From Nonomuraea fuscirosea (lineage in GTDB: Bacteria; Actinomycetota; Actinomycetes; Streptosporangiales; Streptosporangiaceae): DNA of 64,000 nt. The stretch lies in NCBI RefSeq assembly GCF_003001935.1, contig NZ_PVNG01000015.1:124001-188000 (forward strand). Direction: 5' to 3'. The notes under the pieces are model-generated. The model did not search any database and was not told where the DNA came from. It saw only the letters and a list, made by a program, of their open reading frames with translations. This document shows, piece after piece, positions 12,770 through 21,471 of the stretch (its first letter is position 1; each line of letters starts with the position of its first letter). A program made the translations under genes and the position numbers.

Positions 12770-13954
12770 GTGAACGCGACCGAGGCGCTGGTCATGGCGA
12801 TGGAGGCGCTGCGGGTGAACCGGCTGCGCAGCGTGCTGACCATGCTCGGCGTCATCATCGGCGTGCTGGCCGTGGTGATCCTGGTGGCGATCGGCACGGG
12901 CGCCAAGGACGAGATCGAGCGGCAGATCTCCGGCCTCGGCACGAACATCATCCTTGTCGTCCCCGGCCGGATCAGCCTGGGCGCGGCGCCGACGCAGAGC
13001 AAGCTCGGCCTGGCCGACGTGGCCTACGTGCGGCGGGTGGTGGGCGACCCGTCGAAGGTGACGGTCTCACTGCAGTCGGGCGAGACCGTGCGCGTGGGCA
13101 GGACCGAGGTGTTCGTCACGGTGATCGGCACCGACCAGAACCTGGTCAACATCTTCGAGCGGCCGGTCGGCAAGGGCCGCCCGCTGAGCGAGACGGACGT
13201 GGACACCCGCCGCCGGGTCGCCGTGCTGGGCTCCGAGGTGGCCGACCGGCTGTTCGGCGACCTGGACCCGATCGGGCGGCAGGTGACGGTCGCGGGGGCC
13301 AGGTTCAGGGTGGTCGGCGTGTACGCGACGGTGGGGCAGACGTTCGGGCTCTCCCGCGACCAGGAGATCCACATCCCGGTGACGACGGCGCAGCGGCTGC
13401 TCGGGATCGAGCGGATCAACGGGCTCGCGGTCGGCGCCTCGGGCCCCGACGAGATCGACCCGCTCTCGGACCGGGTGACGGCGGCGCTGCGCGACCGGTA
13501 TCCGGGTGAGCAGTTCTCCGCCGTCACGCAGACCGCGCTGCTCGGCACGATCGGCAGCGTGCTGGGCATGCTCACGGGCGTGCTGGCGGCCATCGCGGGC
13601 ATCTCGCTGCTGGTCGGAGGCGTCGGGGTGTCGAACATCATGCTGGTCAGCGTGCGCGAACGCACCCGGGAGATCGGGCTGCGCAAGGCGCTGGGGGCCA
13701 GGCAGCGCGACATCCTGGCCCAGTTCCTCATCGAGGCGGTGCTGCTGACCACGATCGGCGGGCTCGTCGGGATCCTGCTCGGGGTGGGCGGCGCGCTCGC
13801 CATCGAGGCGTTCACCGAGGTGCCGGCCTCGATCACCTGGTGGTCGATCGCGCTGGCCTTCGGGGTGTCGGCGGCGGTCGGGGTGTTCTTCGGCGTGGCG
13901 CCGGCGCGCAGGGCGGGCCGGTTGGATCCGGTGATCGCCCTGCGCGCCGAGTGA
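12770..13954 (+). CDS. MacB-type ABC permease (FtsX domain)
   Basis: About 394 residues. An N-terminal helix (LRSVLTMLGVIIGVLAVVILVAIG) precedes a large extracytoplasmic MacB core domain (about 50-255) and three C-terminal helices with the FtsX signature VGGVGVSNIMLVSVRERTRE. It is a mechanotransmission exporter. The start is uncertain: GTG 12770 gives the usual family N-terminus (VNATEALVMAMEALRVNRLRS); GTG 12761 or GTG 12713, overlapping the ATPase gene, are possible. It converges on the next operon across a 35-bp tandem repeat. Confidence 0.9.
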   Translation: MNATEALVMAMEALRVNRLRSVLTMLGVIIGVLAVVILVAIGTGAKDEIERQISGLGTNIILVVPGRISLGAAPTQSKLGLADVAYVRRVVGDPSKVTVSLQSGETVRVGRTEVFVTVIGTDQNLVNIFERPVGKGRPLSETDVDTRRRVAVLGSEVADRLFGDLDPIGRQVTVAGARFRVVGVYATVGQTFGLSRDQEIHIPVTTAQRLLGIERINGLAVGASGPDEIDPLSDRVTAALRDRYPGEQFSAVTQTALLGTIGSVLGMLTGVLAAIAGISLLVGGVGVSNIMLVSVRERTREIGLRKALGARQRDILAQFLIEAVLLTTIGGLVGILLGVGGALAIEAFTEVPASITWWSIALAFGVSAAVGVFFGVAPARRAGRLDPVIALRAE

Positions 13955-13970
13955 GTCGGGAGCGGGCCGC

Positions 13971-14057
13971 AGGCGCCGCGGCGACCCGAGGCGGAAGAAC
14001 GGCTCAGGCGCCGCGGCGGTCCGAGGCAGGGGAACGGCTCAGGCGTCGCGGCGCTGG
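13971..14057. repeat. 35-bp tandem repeat spanning the ABC-2 permease stop
   Basis: Copies start at 13971, 14006 and 14041 (period 35): AGGCGCCGCGGCG, a variable centre, then GAACGGCTC. The third, partial copy is the coding 3' end of the minus-strand permease; its stop (TCA at 14039-14041) sits on the junction. The two outer copies lie downstream of that stop. Confidence 0.9.
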
Positions 14058-14782
14058 AGCAGGACGGCGCCCGCGGCGACGGTGACGGCGATCCACACCA
14101 GGTAGACGCCGAACCCGCTCCACGGCCCCAGCGCGCTGTCGCCCCGGACCGGCAGCACGATCATCATGCCGGCGTTGGTGGTGAAGTAGTCGGCCACCGT
14201 CCTGCCCCACTGTCCCGGCAGCTGGTACATCAGCTGCGGCAGCACCAGCATCAGCGCGATGGCCGACACGATGGCCCCGGGCGTGTGCCGGATCAGGACG
14301 CCGAGGCCCAGCCCGAACAGGCCGCAGGCGGTCAGGTAGAGCGCGGACCCGAGCGCCGCCCCCGCGACCGCGCCCGGATCGACCGACGGCGGCTGGGCGA
14401 TGAGCAGGCCCAGCAGGATCGAGACGGCCGAGGCGACCGCCGAGACGACCAGCGCCGTCGCGGTGAAGACCACGATCTTGCCGGTGAGCAGCCGCAGCCG
14501 CTTCGGCACGGCCATGAGCGAGGTGCGGATGCCGCCCGTCCGGTACTCGCTGGAGATCACCAGGGCGCCCAGCGTGGCCATGGCGAGCGAGGCGAACATG
14601 TTTCCCACCAGGCTGAGCTGGATCGCGGTCGCGGCGGTGACCGGCTCGTCGACGCTGCCCTTCTGCGCGGCGTTGATGAGCGCGCCGATGCCGATCAGCA
14701 GGATCGCGGCGGCCGCCAGCGTCCAGACGGTCGAGCGCACAGAGCGGATCTTGGTCCATTCGGACCTGAGGATGTCGGTCAT
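14039..14782 (-). CDS. ABC-2 type transporter permease
   Basis: 247 residues starting MTDILRSEWTKIRSVRSTVWTL, the usual N-terminus of actinobacterial ABC-2 permeases. About six hydrophobic segments are visible. ISSEYRTGGIRTSLMAVPKR is the typical cytoplasmic loop. It overlaps the ATPase gene by 4 bases (ATGA) and forms one exporter with it. Encoded beside a two-component system, it is a plausible antibiotic- or envelope-stress-responsive exporter; that is inference from context. Confidence 0.9.
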   Translation of the reverse strand: MTDILRSEWTKIRSVRSTVWTLAAAAILLIGIGALINAAQKGSVDEPVTAATAIQLSLVGNMFASLAMATLGALVISSEYRTGGIRTSLMAVPKRLRLLTGKIVVFTATALVVSAVASAVSILLGLLIAQPPSVDPGAVAGAALGSALYLTACGLFGLGLGVLIRHTPGAIVSAIALMLVLPQLMYQLPGQWGRTVADYFTTNAGMMIVLPVRGDSALGPWSGFGVYLVWIAVTVAAGAVLLQRRDA

Positions 14783-15669
14783 GAGGAGAACTCCAGGCTG
14801 TCCTTGGTCAGCTCCATGTACGCCGCTTCGAGCGAGGGACGCACGAACGTCAGCTCCTCCAGCGGAATGCCGGCCCGCGCGGTGAGCGTGCCGATCTCCA
14901 GCGTGCTCATCGCGGTGACCCGCAGGTGGTCGGGGTGCAGCTCGCCCACCTTGACCAGGTCGGCGACCTCGGCCAGCCGGGGCGAGCGGATCCGTACGTA
15001 GCCCTGCGAGCTGCGCCCGATGAACTCGGCCACGCTCGTGTCGGCGATCAGCCGCCCCTTGCCGATCACGATCAGGTGGTCGGCGGTCTGCGCCATCTCG
15101 CTCATGAGGTGGCTGGAGACGAACACCGTCCGCCCCTCGGCGGCCAGCTGGCGCATGAACGTGCGGATCCACAGGATCCCGTCGGGGTCGAGCCCGTTGA
15201 CGGGCTCGTCGAACAGCAGGATCTCCGGATCGCCGAGCAGCGCGGCGGCGATGCCGAGCCGCTGCGACATGCCCAGCGAGAACCCGCCGACCCGCCGCCC
15301 GGCGACCTCGCGCAGGCCCACGGTCTCCAGCACCTCGCCGACCCGGGAGGAGGGGATGCCGTTGCTCTGCGCGATGGCGAGCAGGTGGTTGCGGGCGCTG
15401 CGCCCGCCGTGCACGGCCTTGGCGTCCAGCAGCGCGCCGACCTTGCGCAGGGGATGCCGCAGCTCCGCGTACGGCCGCCCGCCCACGAGCACGGAACCGC
15501 CTGAGGGCCGGTCGAGGCCGAGGATCATGCGCATCGTGGTCGATTTGCCCGCGCCGTTGGGTCCGAGGAAGCCGGTCACCTGACCCGGCTCGACGTCGAA
15601 CGACAGATCCGCCACGGCGAGGGTCCCGCCGTAGCGCTTGCTCAGGTTCGTTGCCCGGATAGCGGTCAT
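14779..15669 (-). CDS. ABC-2 transporter ATP-binding protein
   Basis: About 296 residues. Walker A GPNGAGKST, signature FSLGMSQRLGIAAAL, Walker B ILLFDEPVNGLDPDG, and the switch His in SSHLMSEMAQTAD, followed by a C-terminal accessory region ending in the drug-resistance-type motif LEELTFVRPSLEAAYMELT. Start at ATG 15669; GTG 15675 is an alternative. It lies 80 bases after the response regulator gene, a gap containing a 16-bp palindrome. Confidence 0.92.
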   Translation of the reverse strand: MTAIRATNLSKRYGGTLAVADLSFDVEPGQVTGFLGPNGAGKSTTMRMILGLDRPSGGSVLVGGRPYAELRHPLRKVGALLDAKAVHGGRSARNHLLAIAQSNGIPSSRVGEVLETVGLREVAGRRVGGFSLGMSQRLGIAAALLGDPEILLFDEPVNGLDPDGILWIRTFMRQLAAEGRTVFVSSHLMSEMAQTADHLIVIGKGRLIADTSVAEFIGRSSQGYVRIRSPRLAEVADLVKVGELHPDHLRVTAMSTLEIGTLTARAGIPLEELTFVRPSLEAAYMELTKDSLEFSS

Positions 15670-15736
15670 GGTCACAGCCTGCCGTCGCGCGGCTCCGATC
15701 ACCTCCTGCCCCGGGACCGTTCGCACCGGCGTGATC

Positions 15737-15752
15737 TAGGACCCTGGTCCTA
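15737..15752. promoter_or_regulatory. Palindrome between response regulator and ABC genes
   Basis: TAGGACCCTGGTCCTA: 7-bp arms with a 2-base centre. It covers the stop codon of the regulator and lies 68 bases upstream of the ABC ATPase start. The position suits an operator for the adjacent LuxR-type regulator; a short hairpin in the mRNA is the other reading. Confidence 0.45.
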
Positions 15753-16418
15753 CTCTCCTGGGTGGATCAGGCCTGCCTCGTACGCGACGATCACGGCCTG
15801 GGCCCGGTCCCGCACGCCGATCTTGGCGAACAGGCTCGTCACGTGGTTCTTCACGGTCGAGGGGGAGACGGACAGGCCGGTCGCGATCTCCGCGTTCGAC
15901 CGGCCGCGGGCGATCAGGACGAGGATCTCCCGCTCGCGGTCCGTGAGCCCGGACAGCACCGCGGGGGCCTGGCGCGGAGGTGAGGTGCGGACGTACGTGC
16001 CGATGAGCCGGGTCAGCAGGCGCGGCGCGACGGCCGACTCGCCCCGGTGCACCACCCGTACGCCCTCGATCAGCTCCTCGGGGGAGACGTCCTTGGGCAG
16101 GAAGCCGTCCGCGCCCGCGCGCAGCGCCGCGACCACGTTCTCGTCCAGGTCGAACGTGCTCAGCGCGAGCACCCGCACGCCGGGCAGCTCCGCGGTGATC
16201 AGCTCGGTCGCGCGCACGCCGTCCATGCCCGGCATGTGCAGGTCCATCAGCACCACGTCGGGCCGCAGCCGCCGGCTCAGGTCCACCGCCCGCTCGCCGT
16301 CGCCCGCCTCGCCGACCACGCTCAGGTCGGGCTGGGCGTCGAGCATGAGCCGGAAGCCCTTGCGCACCAGTTCGTGATCGTCGACGAGGAGCACCTCGAT
16401 GGGGCCGGCGGCGGTCAT
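15750..16418 (-). CDS. Two-component response regulator, NarL/LuxR type
   Basis: 222 residues. Receiver domain with acidic pair VDD (about 12-14), phospho-acceptor Asp59 in DVVLMDLHMPGMDG, Thr/Ser switch LALSTFD and Lys in FLPKDVSPEEL. The C-terminal LuxR helix-turn-helix begins LTDREREILVLIARGRSNAEIA. It shares a 4-base overlap with the kinase gene, and probably controls the ABC transporter genes that follow. Confidence 0.94.
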   Translation of the reverse strand: MTAAGPIEVLLVDDHELVRKGFRLMLDAQPDLSVVGEAGDGERAVDLSRRLRPDVVLMDLHMPGMDGVRATELITAELPGVRVLALSTFDLDENVVAALRAGADGFLPKDVSPEELIEGVRVVHRGESAVAPRLLTRLIGTYVRTSPPRQAPAVLSGLTDREREILVLIARGRSNAEIATGLSVSPSTVKNHVTSLFAKIGVRDRAQAVIVAYEAGLIHPGE

Positions 16419-17572
16419 GTCCGCTCCAGGGGGAGGCGGGCGTGCACGCGGAATCCTCCCTCCAGGCGGGGGCCGGTGGACAGCTGGCCCCCGCACAGGG
16501 CCACCCGCTCGGCCATGCCGCCGAGCCCGAACCCCGGCGTGCCCTGGTCCTTCTTCAGGCCGTCGTCGAGCACCTCGACCTCCACGGCGGCCGGTTCGTA
16601 GGCGAGCAGCACGCTGGCCCTGGCGCTGACGGCGTGCTTGCGCGTGTTCGTCAGCGCCTCCTGCACGATCCGGTAGACCGCGTGGTCCACGGTGGCGGGC
16701 AGTTCGACCGGCTCGCCGGTCACGGTCAGGCTGGCCGGCAGCCCGGCCGACCTCGCCTCCTTGATCAGCGCGGGCAGCCGTTCCGCGCCGACCCCGGTGG
16801 CCGCGTCGGGGCCCTCCTGGCCGTCGGCCCGCAGCACGTCGAGCAGGCGGCGCATCTCCGACATGGCCTGCCTGGCGGTCTGCTCGGCGCTCTCCAGGGC
16901 GTTCCTGCTGACCTCCTGCTCCGGCGGCAGCGTCGCCCGCGCGCCGCCGACCAGGGCGTTGATCACCGTGATGTGGTGCGCCACCACGTCGTGCAGCTCC
17001 CTGGCGATGCGCCGCCGCTCGGCCCTGACCGCGGCGTCGGCGGCCTCGCGCAGGCCACGGTCCTTCAGCTCGGCCCGCAGGCGGACCAGCTGGCCGAGGC
17101 CCACGGCGGCGCCGACGGTGAACAGGGACACCAGCCAGAGCCCCTGGCCCTCCATGCCGAACGTCATGATGGCGGCGGCGGCGACGTACGCCGCCGCCGA
17201 GGTGATCGCGGTGGTCCGGCCGCTGGTGTAGCGGCCCACGCTGTAGAGGGCGATGAGCGTGGGGAAATTGGTGTTGGTCACGATCCCGCTCAGGATGAAC
17301 ACCGCGTCCACGGCGAGGACCAGCGCGACGGTCGGCACCGGGTGGCGGCGGCGGGTGAGCAGCAGCGCCGTTCCGAGCAGGTAGTGCAGGGAGGCGTTCG
17401 GGGGGACCTGCACCTCGCCCCGGCCGATCATCAGCAGGGGCCCGAGGATCGCTGGGAAGGCCAGCACGATCACCAGCGTCCGGTCGAAGACGATCGGACG
17501 TCTGAAGAACCCGGGGATCCGGCCGATCTTCCGTAAGATCCGCGCGATGCGCACGATGACACCATAAGTCAC
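16415..17572 (-). CDS. Sensor histidine kinase (HisKA_3 type)
   Basis: About 385 residues. The N-terminal half has five or six hydrophobic helices with short loops and no large sensor domain, as in intramembrane-sensing kinases. The dimerisation helix carries the phospho-acceptor His in ERRRIARELHDVVAHHI. The ATPase domain has TNTRKHA and GFGLGGMAERV. GTG 17572 is preferred (CGGAAG just upstream); GTG 17554 is possible. It pairs with the regulator that follows and likely senses an envelope or drug signal together with the ABC genes. Confidence 0.88.
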   Translation of the reverse strand: MTYGVIVRIARILRKIGRIPGFFRRPIVFDRTLVIVLAFPAILGPLLMIGRGEVQVPPNASLHYLLGTALLLTRRRHPVPTVALVLAVDAVFILSGIVTNTNFPTLIALYSVGRYTSGRTTAITSAAAYVAAAAIMTFGMEGQGLWLVSLFTVGAAVGLGQLVRLRAELKDRGLREAADAAVRAERRRIARELHDVVAHHITVINALVGGARATLPPEQEVSRNALESAEQTARQAMSEMRRLLDVLRADGQEGPDAATGVGAERLPALIKEARSAGLPASLTVTGEPVELPATVDHAVYRIVQEALTNTRKHAVSARASVLLAYEPAAVEVEVLDDGLKKDQGTPGFGLGGMAERVALCGGQLSTGPRLEGGFRVHARLPLERT

Positions 17573-17704
17573 GACTTCCGGGTGGAGCTTGAACGTCTCC
17601 GGCCGCCGAACCGGGCTGTGCCGCCGCGGAACCCGCGCCACAGCGGGAGGTCCGTGGCTGCGGTAACGTCGGCGCAAGGCGAGGCAGCACGTGGAGGGGT
17701 TGGC

Positions 17705-18868
17705 ATGAGCCGGTCGGCACGGGTGATCTGGGACGACGCTCTCACCTCCTACGACTTCGGCCCGAGCCATCCGCTCGCCCCCGTGCGCGTCGAGCTGACC
17801 ATGGCCCTGGCCCGCGAGCTCGGCGTGCTCGACAAGGTCGAGCTGGCCGGGTGCGAGCCCGCGAGCGACGACGAGCTGGCCCTGGTCCACGATCGCCCCT
17901 ACATCGAGGCCGTCAAGCGCGTGTCCGTCTCCGGCCGGGCCGATCTCGGCGTGGGCCTGGGCACCACCGACAACCCCGCGTTCAAGGGCGTGCACGAGGC
18001 CTCCGCGCTGATCGCCGGCGCCACGCTGGCCGCCGCCCGCGCCGTCCACGAGGGCTCGGCCGAGCACGCGCTCAACATCGCGGGCGGGCTGCACCACGCG
18101 ATGGCCGCCACGGCCAGCGGGTTCTGCGTCTACAACGATCCGGCGCTGGCCATCGCCTGGCTGCTGGAGCAGGGCGTGAGCCGCATCGCGTACGTGGACG
18201 TCGACGTCCACCACGGCGACGGCGTGCAGGCGGCGTTCTACGACGACCCCAGGGTGCTGACGATCAGCCTGCACGAGAGCCCGCGCACGCTGTTCCCCGG
18301 CACCGGATTCCCCCAGGAGACCGGCGCGGAGGGCACGGCCGTCAACGTCGCGCTGCCCGCGGGCTGCGGCGACTCCGGCTGGCTGCGCGCCTTCGACGCG
18401 GTGGTGCCGCCGCTGCTGCACGAGTTCGGGCCGGAGATCCTGGTGACCCAGCACGGCTGCGACAGCCACGCGCTCGACCCCCTGGCCAACCTGATGCTCA
18501 GCGTGGACGGCCAGCGCACCGCGTACGCCGCCCTGCACCGCCTGGCCCACGAGACGGCCGGCGGCCGGTGGCTCGCGACCGGCGGAGGCGGCTACGAGCT
18601 GGTCCAGGTGGTGCCGAGGGTGTGGACCCACCTCATCGCCGAGGCGGCCGGGCACCCCATCGATCCGGCCACGCCGACGAGCGAGGAATGGCGCCGGTTC
18701 GTACGCGAGCGCACGGGGGAGACGCCACCGCTCACCATGACGGATGGGCGCAAACCGGAATTTCATCACTTCTCTGATGGTTATGATCCTGCGGACCCCA
18801 TTGACCGTGCGGTCATGGCGACCCGGCACGCGGTGTTCCCCCTGCACGGCCTCGATCCGATGCCCTGA
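17705..18868 (+). CDS. acuC: Acetoin utilisation protein AcuC (histone-deacetylase family)
   Basis: 387 residues. Class I deacetylase-like fold with the tandem His GGLHHAMAATASGFCVYND, zinc ligands in YVDVDVHHGDGVQ and DSHALDPLANL, and the Gly-rich GGGGYE near the C-terminus. In bacteria AcuC removes acetyl groups from lysines such as that of acetyl-CoA synthetase, activating acetate use. GGAGGGG lies before the ATG at 17705. It is followed 13 bases later by a phosphatase-like gene, an arrangement common in actinobacteria. Confidence 0.93.
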   Translation: MSRSARVIWDDALTSYDFGPSHPLAPVRVELTMALARELGVLDKVELAGCEPASDDELALVHDRPYIEAVKRVSVSGRADLGVGLGTTDNPAFKGVHEASALIAGATLAAARAVHEGSAEHALNIAGGLHHAMAATASGFCVYNDPALAIAWLLEQGVSRIAYVDVDVHHGDGVQAAFYDDPRVLTISLHESPRTLFPGTGFPQETGAEGTAVNVALPAGCGDSGWLRAFDAVVPPLLHEFGPEILVTQHGCDSHALDPLANLMLSVDGQRTAYAALHRLAHETAGGRWLATGGGGYELVQVVPRVWTHLIAEAAGHPIDPATPTSEEWRRFVRERTGETPPLTMTDGRKPEFHHFSDGYDPADPIDRAVMATRHAVFPLHGLDPMP

Positions 18869-18881
18869 CGAGGAAGATGCA

Positions 18882-19670
18882 GTGCTCAGTCGCGACGAAC
18901 TCCGTGAACAGCTTGTCCAGACCCGCATCGCGGGCGATGTCGCGACCTCCCGCGAGAACAACCTCGACCACTACAGCAGTCTCGCGAACGGCGACGCCTA
19001 CTACGCGCTGGGCCTGACGTTCGACCAGCCGTGGTCCTACCGCGACATCCTGGCGCTGATGGCCAAGTCCGCCGGCGTGGTCGCCGACCCGAGCCACCGC
19101 TGGGGCCAGGACACCATCGACCCCGAGCTGACCATCGACGCGATCGACGCGATGGCCGAGCGCATCGCCGGGGTGCTGGCCCGGCCGGGCGCGCGTGTCC
19201 TGATCGCCACCGGCCACCCCACGGGCCTGCTGGCCGTGCACCTGCCGCTGGCGGCCCTGTGCGTGGCGAAGGGCGCGCGGCTGCTGACGCCGGGCGAGGG
19301 ATGGACCTACGCGGGGTCGGGTTTCGGCCGGCCGCGGCGGATCAGATACCTCCAGGACGTCGCCATGCTCGACGACAAGGGCGCGCTGGTGCACACGCAC
19401 GACGCCGACCCGATGCGGCACATGCTCGGCGAGCTCGACGGCGACCTTCCCGACCTCGTGATCGCCGACCACGGCTGGGCGGGAGCGGCGGGAGAGGCGG
19501 GTGTGCCGACTGTGGCCTTCGCCGACTGCAACGACCCCGGGCTCTTCGTCGGGGAGGCGGAAGGCAAGATTGACGTCGTCGTGCCACTCGACGACAACGT
19601 GCTACCCCGCTACTACGCTCCGTTGACCGACCGATTGGTCACAAGAGTCTCACAAGCCCTTCCTGTCTAA
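18882..19670 (+). CDS. Conserved phosphatase-like protein (function unproven)
   Basis: 262 residues from GTG 18882, preceded by GAGGAAG. Alternating beta/alpha pattern with VLIATGHPTG, LLTPGEGWTYAG, DLVIADHGWAGAAGEAGVPTVAFADCNDP and a conserved C-terminus (VVPLDDNVLPRYYAPL). Such proteins are often labelled phosphatase in actinobacterial genomes, but I see no standard catalytic signature. Placed between acuC and the BdtA-like gene in a syntenic block. Confidence 0.75.
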   Translation: MLSRDELREQLVQTRIAGDVATSRENNLDHYSSLANGDAYYALGLTFDQPWSYRDILALMAKSAGVVADPSHRWGQDTIDPELTIDAIDAMAERIAGVLARPGARVLIATGHPTGLLAVHLPLAALCVAKGARLLTPGEGWTYAGSGFGRPRRIRYLQDVAMLDDKGALVHTHDADPMRHMLGELDGDLPDLVIADHGWAGAAGEAGVPTVAFADCNDPGLFVGEAEGKIDVVVPLDDNVLPRYYAPLTDRLVTRVSQALPV

Positions 19671-19976
19671 TTCGGTCCTCCCCATACCGTCTTTTCGCGC
19701 CTGCATTCCAAGAGGCTCGCTGTCCCTTTGCCAACTTTTGACAGGGCTCCGGCGACTCTTATGTGTGGCAACTTGGACAGTTCCAACGTCCAGGTGAGGT
19801 GCTCGGCCGGGCTGCTGGCCAGCGATTTTGCTGGTTCGGCTGACAGGCGGCTCCGGCAACTGAGAAAATAGGGGGTTTGCGCACTCGGAGTCCCGACTTA
19901 CGCTGACGGCAGTACACGTGCGTGAGCAATGGCACCAGTGGGGATAACCCGGAAACACGTGCGGAAGAGGCGTCCG
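19671..19976 (+). other. Leader and promoter region of the BdtA-like gene
   Basis: 306 bases without a gene, less GC-rich than its surroundings (several T- and A-rich tracts). It contains the promoter at 19738-19765, which would give a long leader of about 200 bases. A length like this is typical of actinobacterial developmental regulators and leaves room for further control sites. Confidence 0.55.
19738..19765 (+). promoter_or_regulatory. Candidate promoter upstream of the BdtA-like gene
   Basis: Consensus -35 TTGACA (19738-19743), a 16-base spacer and -10 TATGTG (19760-19765). It is the best sigma-70-type promoter in the 306-base gap. Confidence 0.5.
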
Positions 19977-20180
19977 ATGGCTGCAGGCGAAAGACCTCTC
20001 AGCGAGGTGAAGTTCCTGACCGTCGCAGAAGTGGCGACGGTCATGAGGGTGTCCAAGATGACGGTGTACCGGCTCGTCCACTCCGGCGAGCTGCCGGCCA
20101 TCAGAGTCGGCCGCTCGTTCAGGGTGCCTGAGCAGGCGGTACACGACTATCTGCGGGAGGCCTACATCGAGGCAGGTTGA
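19977..20180 (+). CDS. Excisionase/MerR-like DNA-binding protein (BdtA-like)
   Basis: 67 residues. A single winged helix-turn-helix: FLTVAEVATVMRVSKMTVYRLVHSGELPAIRVGRSFRVPEQAV, nearly the whole protein. This is the conserved actinobacterial small regulator found near bldN; the Streptomyces homologue is called BdtA as I recall. ATG 19977 is chosen with GAAGAGG upstream; an in-frame start 48 bases further upstream exists. Followed by a hairpin and the bS22 gene. Confidence 0.85.
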   Translation: MAAGERPLSEVKFLTVAEVATVMRVSKMTVYRLVHSGELPAIRVGRSFRVPEQAVHDYLREAYIEAG

Positions 20181-20220
20181 TGTAGCGACACGCCCGGTCG
20201 TGTCGTGAATGCTGTCGCGG

Positions 20221-20256
20221 GAGAGGCCCGGTTGCCGCTGATGCGACCGGGCTCTC
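20221..20256 (+). terminator. Hairpin downstream of the BdtA-like gene
   Basis: Stem GCCCGGTTGC pairing with GCGACCGGGC (one G-U pair), 7-base loop, extended by GAGA/TCTC with one bulged G. It is 40 bases beyond the stop and likely limits read-through into the bS22 gene. Confidence 0.6.
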
Positions 20257-20354
20257 GCCCCCCGATGGGCGATCTACCGTGGATCGCCGGTAGTCTGTGA
20301 GCCGGTGTGCGCTCGCACATCGATTCAGACTTGCTATCAGTACCTGGGGGTCCC

Positions 20355-20453
20355 GTGGGCTCTGTGATCAAAAAGCGCCGCAAGCGGATGGCTAAGAAGA
20401 AGCACCGCAAGCTGCTCAAGAAGACGCGCATCCAGCGGCGCAACAAGAAGTAA
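20355..20453 (+). CDS. Small ribosomal protein bS22 (AURKAIP1/COX24 domain)
   Basis: 32 residues from GTG 20355: MGSVIKKRRKRMAKKKHRKL then LKKTRIQRRNKK. Half of the residues are Lys or Arg. The motif KKRRKRMAKKKHRK is the AURKAIP1/COX24 signature found in actinobacterial 30S protein bS22. GGGGG precedes the start by about 4 bases. It sits between the BdtA-like gene and the epimerase gene, its usual place in actinobacteria. Confidence 0.9.
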   Translation: MGSVIKKRRKRMAKKKHRKLLKKTRIQRRNKK

Positions 20454-20475
20454 CCGACGCAGCTGCGAGGCGCTG

Positions 20476-21471
20476 ATGACCCACACTGTGCTTGTCACCG
20501 GGGTCTCGCGCCACATCGGCGCCCGGGTGGCGAGTGCCCTGGCGGCAGACCCGGACATCAGCCGTGTCATCGGAGTGGACACCGTACCGCCCCCCTCGCT
20601 GACGCGGGACGGTGACAGCTCCCTCGGCCGGACGGAGTTCGTCCGGGTGGATCTGCGCAGCCCCGACATCGCTCAGGTGATCGCGGCCGCGGACATCGAC
20701 ACCGTTGTGCACATGAGCCTCGTCAGCGCTCCCTCGCGGAGTGGTGGCAGGGCCGCCATGAAGGAGCACAACGTCATCGGCACCATGCAGTTGCTCGGTG
20801 CGTGCCAGCGGTCGGCGACCGTGCGACGTGTGGTGGTGCGTTCCACCACCGCCGTCTACGGCTCGTCGCCCCGCGATCCAGCGGTGTTCACCGAGGATCT
20901 GGAGCCGCACGACGGCCCCGTCCACGGTTACGCCAAGGACGCGGCCGAGGTCGAGGGCTACGTGCGGGGTTTCGCGCGGCGCCGTCCCGACGTGACGGTG
21001 TCGTTGCTGCGCTTCGCCAACTTCATGGGTCCAGGCGTCGACTCGCCGCTGACGCGTTACTTCACCCAGCCGGTGCTGCCGAGCGTGTTCGGCTTCGACC
21101 CGCGGCTGCAGTTCATCCATGAGGACGACGCGGTCGAGGTGCTCCGCCGGATGGCCACCGAGCATCACCCCGGCACGTTCAACGTGGCCGGGGCCGGCGT
21201 GCTGCTGCTGTCGCAGTGCGCGCGCAGGGCGGGGCGGCCGTCACTGCCGCTGCCCTCGTCCGCCTTCCGCGTGCTGGGCGGAGCAGTGCGCAGGGTCGGC
21301 CTGGTCGAATACTCGCCCGAGCAGGTCAGGCTGCTGTGCCACGGCCGCGCGGTCGACACCGCCAGGCTGGAGGCCGAGCTGGGCTGGAAGCCCAAGTTCA
21401 GCACCGCCGCGGCCTTCGACGACTTCCTGCGCTCCCACGACCTGCGTCCGCTGGGAGGTGCCCGGCCGTGA
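20476..21471 (+). CDS. NAD-dependent epimerase/dehydratase-like protein
   Basis: 331 residues. Extended SDR fold with the nucleotide motif VTGVSRHIGARV, DLRSPD, and VVVRSTTAVYGSS carrying the Ser/Thr. The Tyr motif reads YAKDAAE: the lysine expected four residues after Tyr is absent and a Lys stands at +2, so classical epimerase chemistry is doubtful. It overlaps the acyltransferase start by 4 bases (GTGA), suggesting a shared envelope-lipid role. Substrate unknown. Confidence 0.85.
   Translation: MTHTVLVTGVSRHIGARVASALAADPDISRVIGVDTVPPPSLTRDGDSSLGRTEFVRVDLRSPDIAQVIAAADIDTVVHMSLVSAPSRSGGRAAMKEHNVIGTMQLLGACQRSATVRRVVVRSTTAVYGSSPRDPAVFTEDLEPHDGPVHGYAKDAAEVEGYVRGFARRRPDVTVSLLRFANFMGPGVDSPLTRYFTQPVLPSVFGFDPRLQFIHEDDAVEVLRRMATEHHPGTFNVAGAGVLLLSQCARRAGRPSLPLPSSAFRVLGGAVRRVGLVEYSPEQVRLLCHGRAVDTARLEAELGWKPKFSTAAAFDDFLRSHDLRPLGGARP

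Noticed and set aside
17573..18961. N-terminal extension of the histidine kinase frame through the acuC region
   Set aside because: This part is antisense to acuC and lacks kinase-like sequence; the true start is near 17572.
19650..20144. 164-codon minus-strand frame opposite the BdtA-like gene
   Set aside because: It overlaps the better supported regulator gene and its promoter; no motif.
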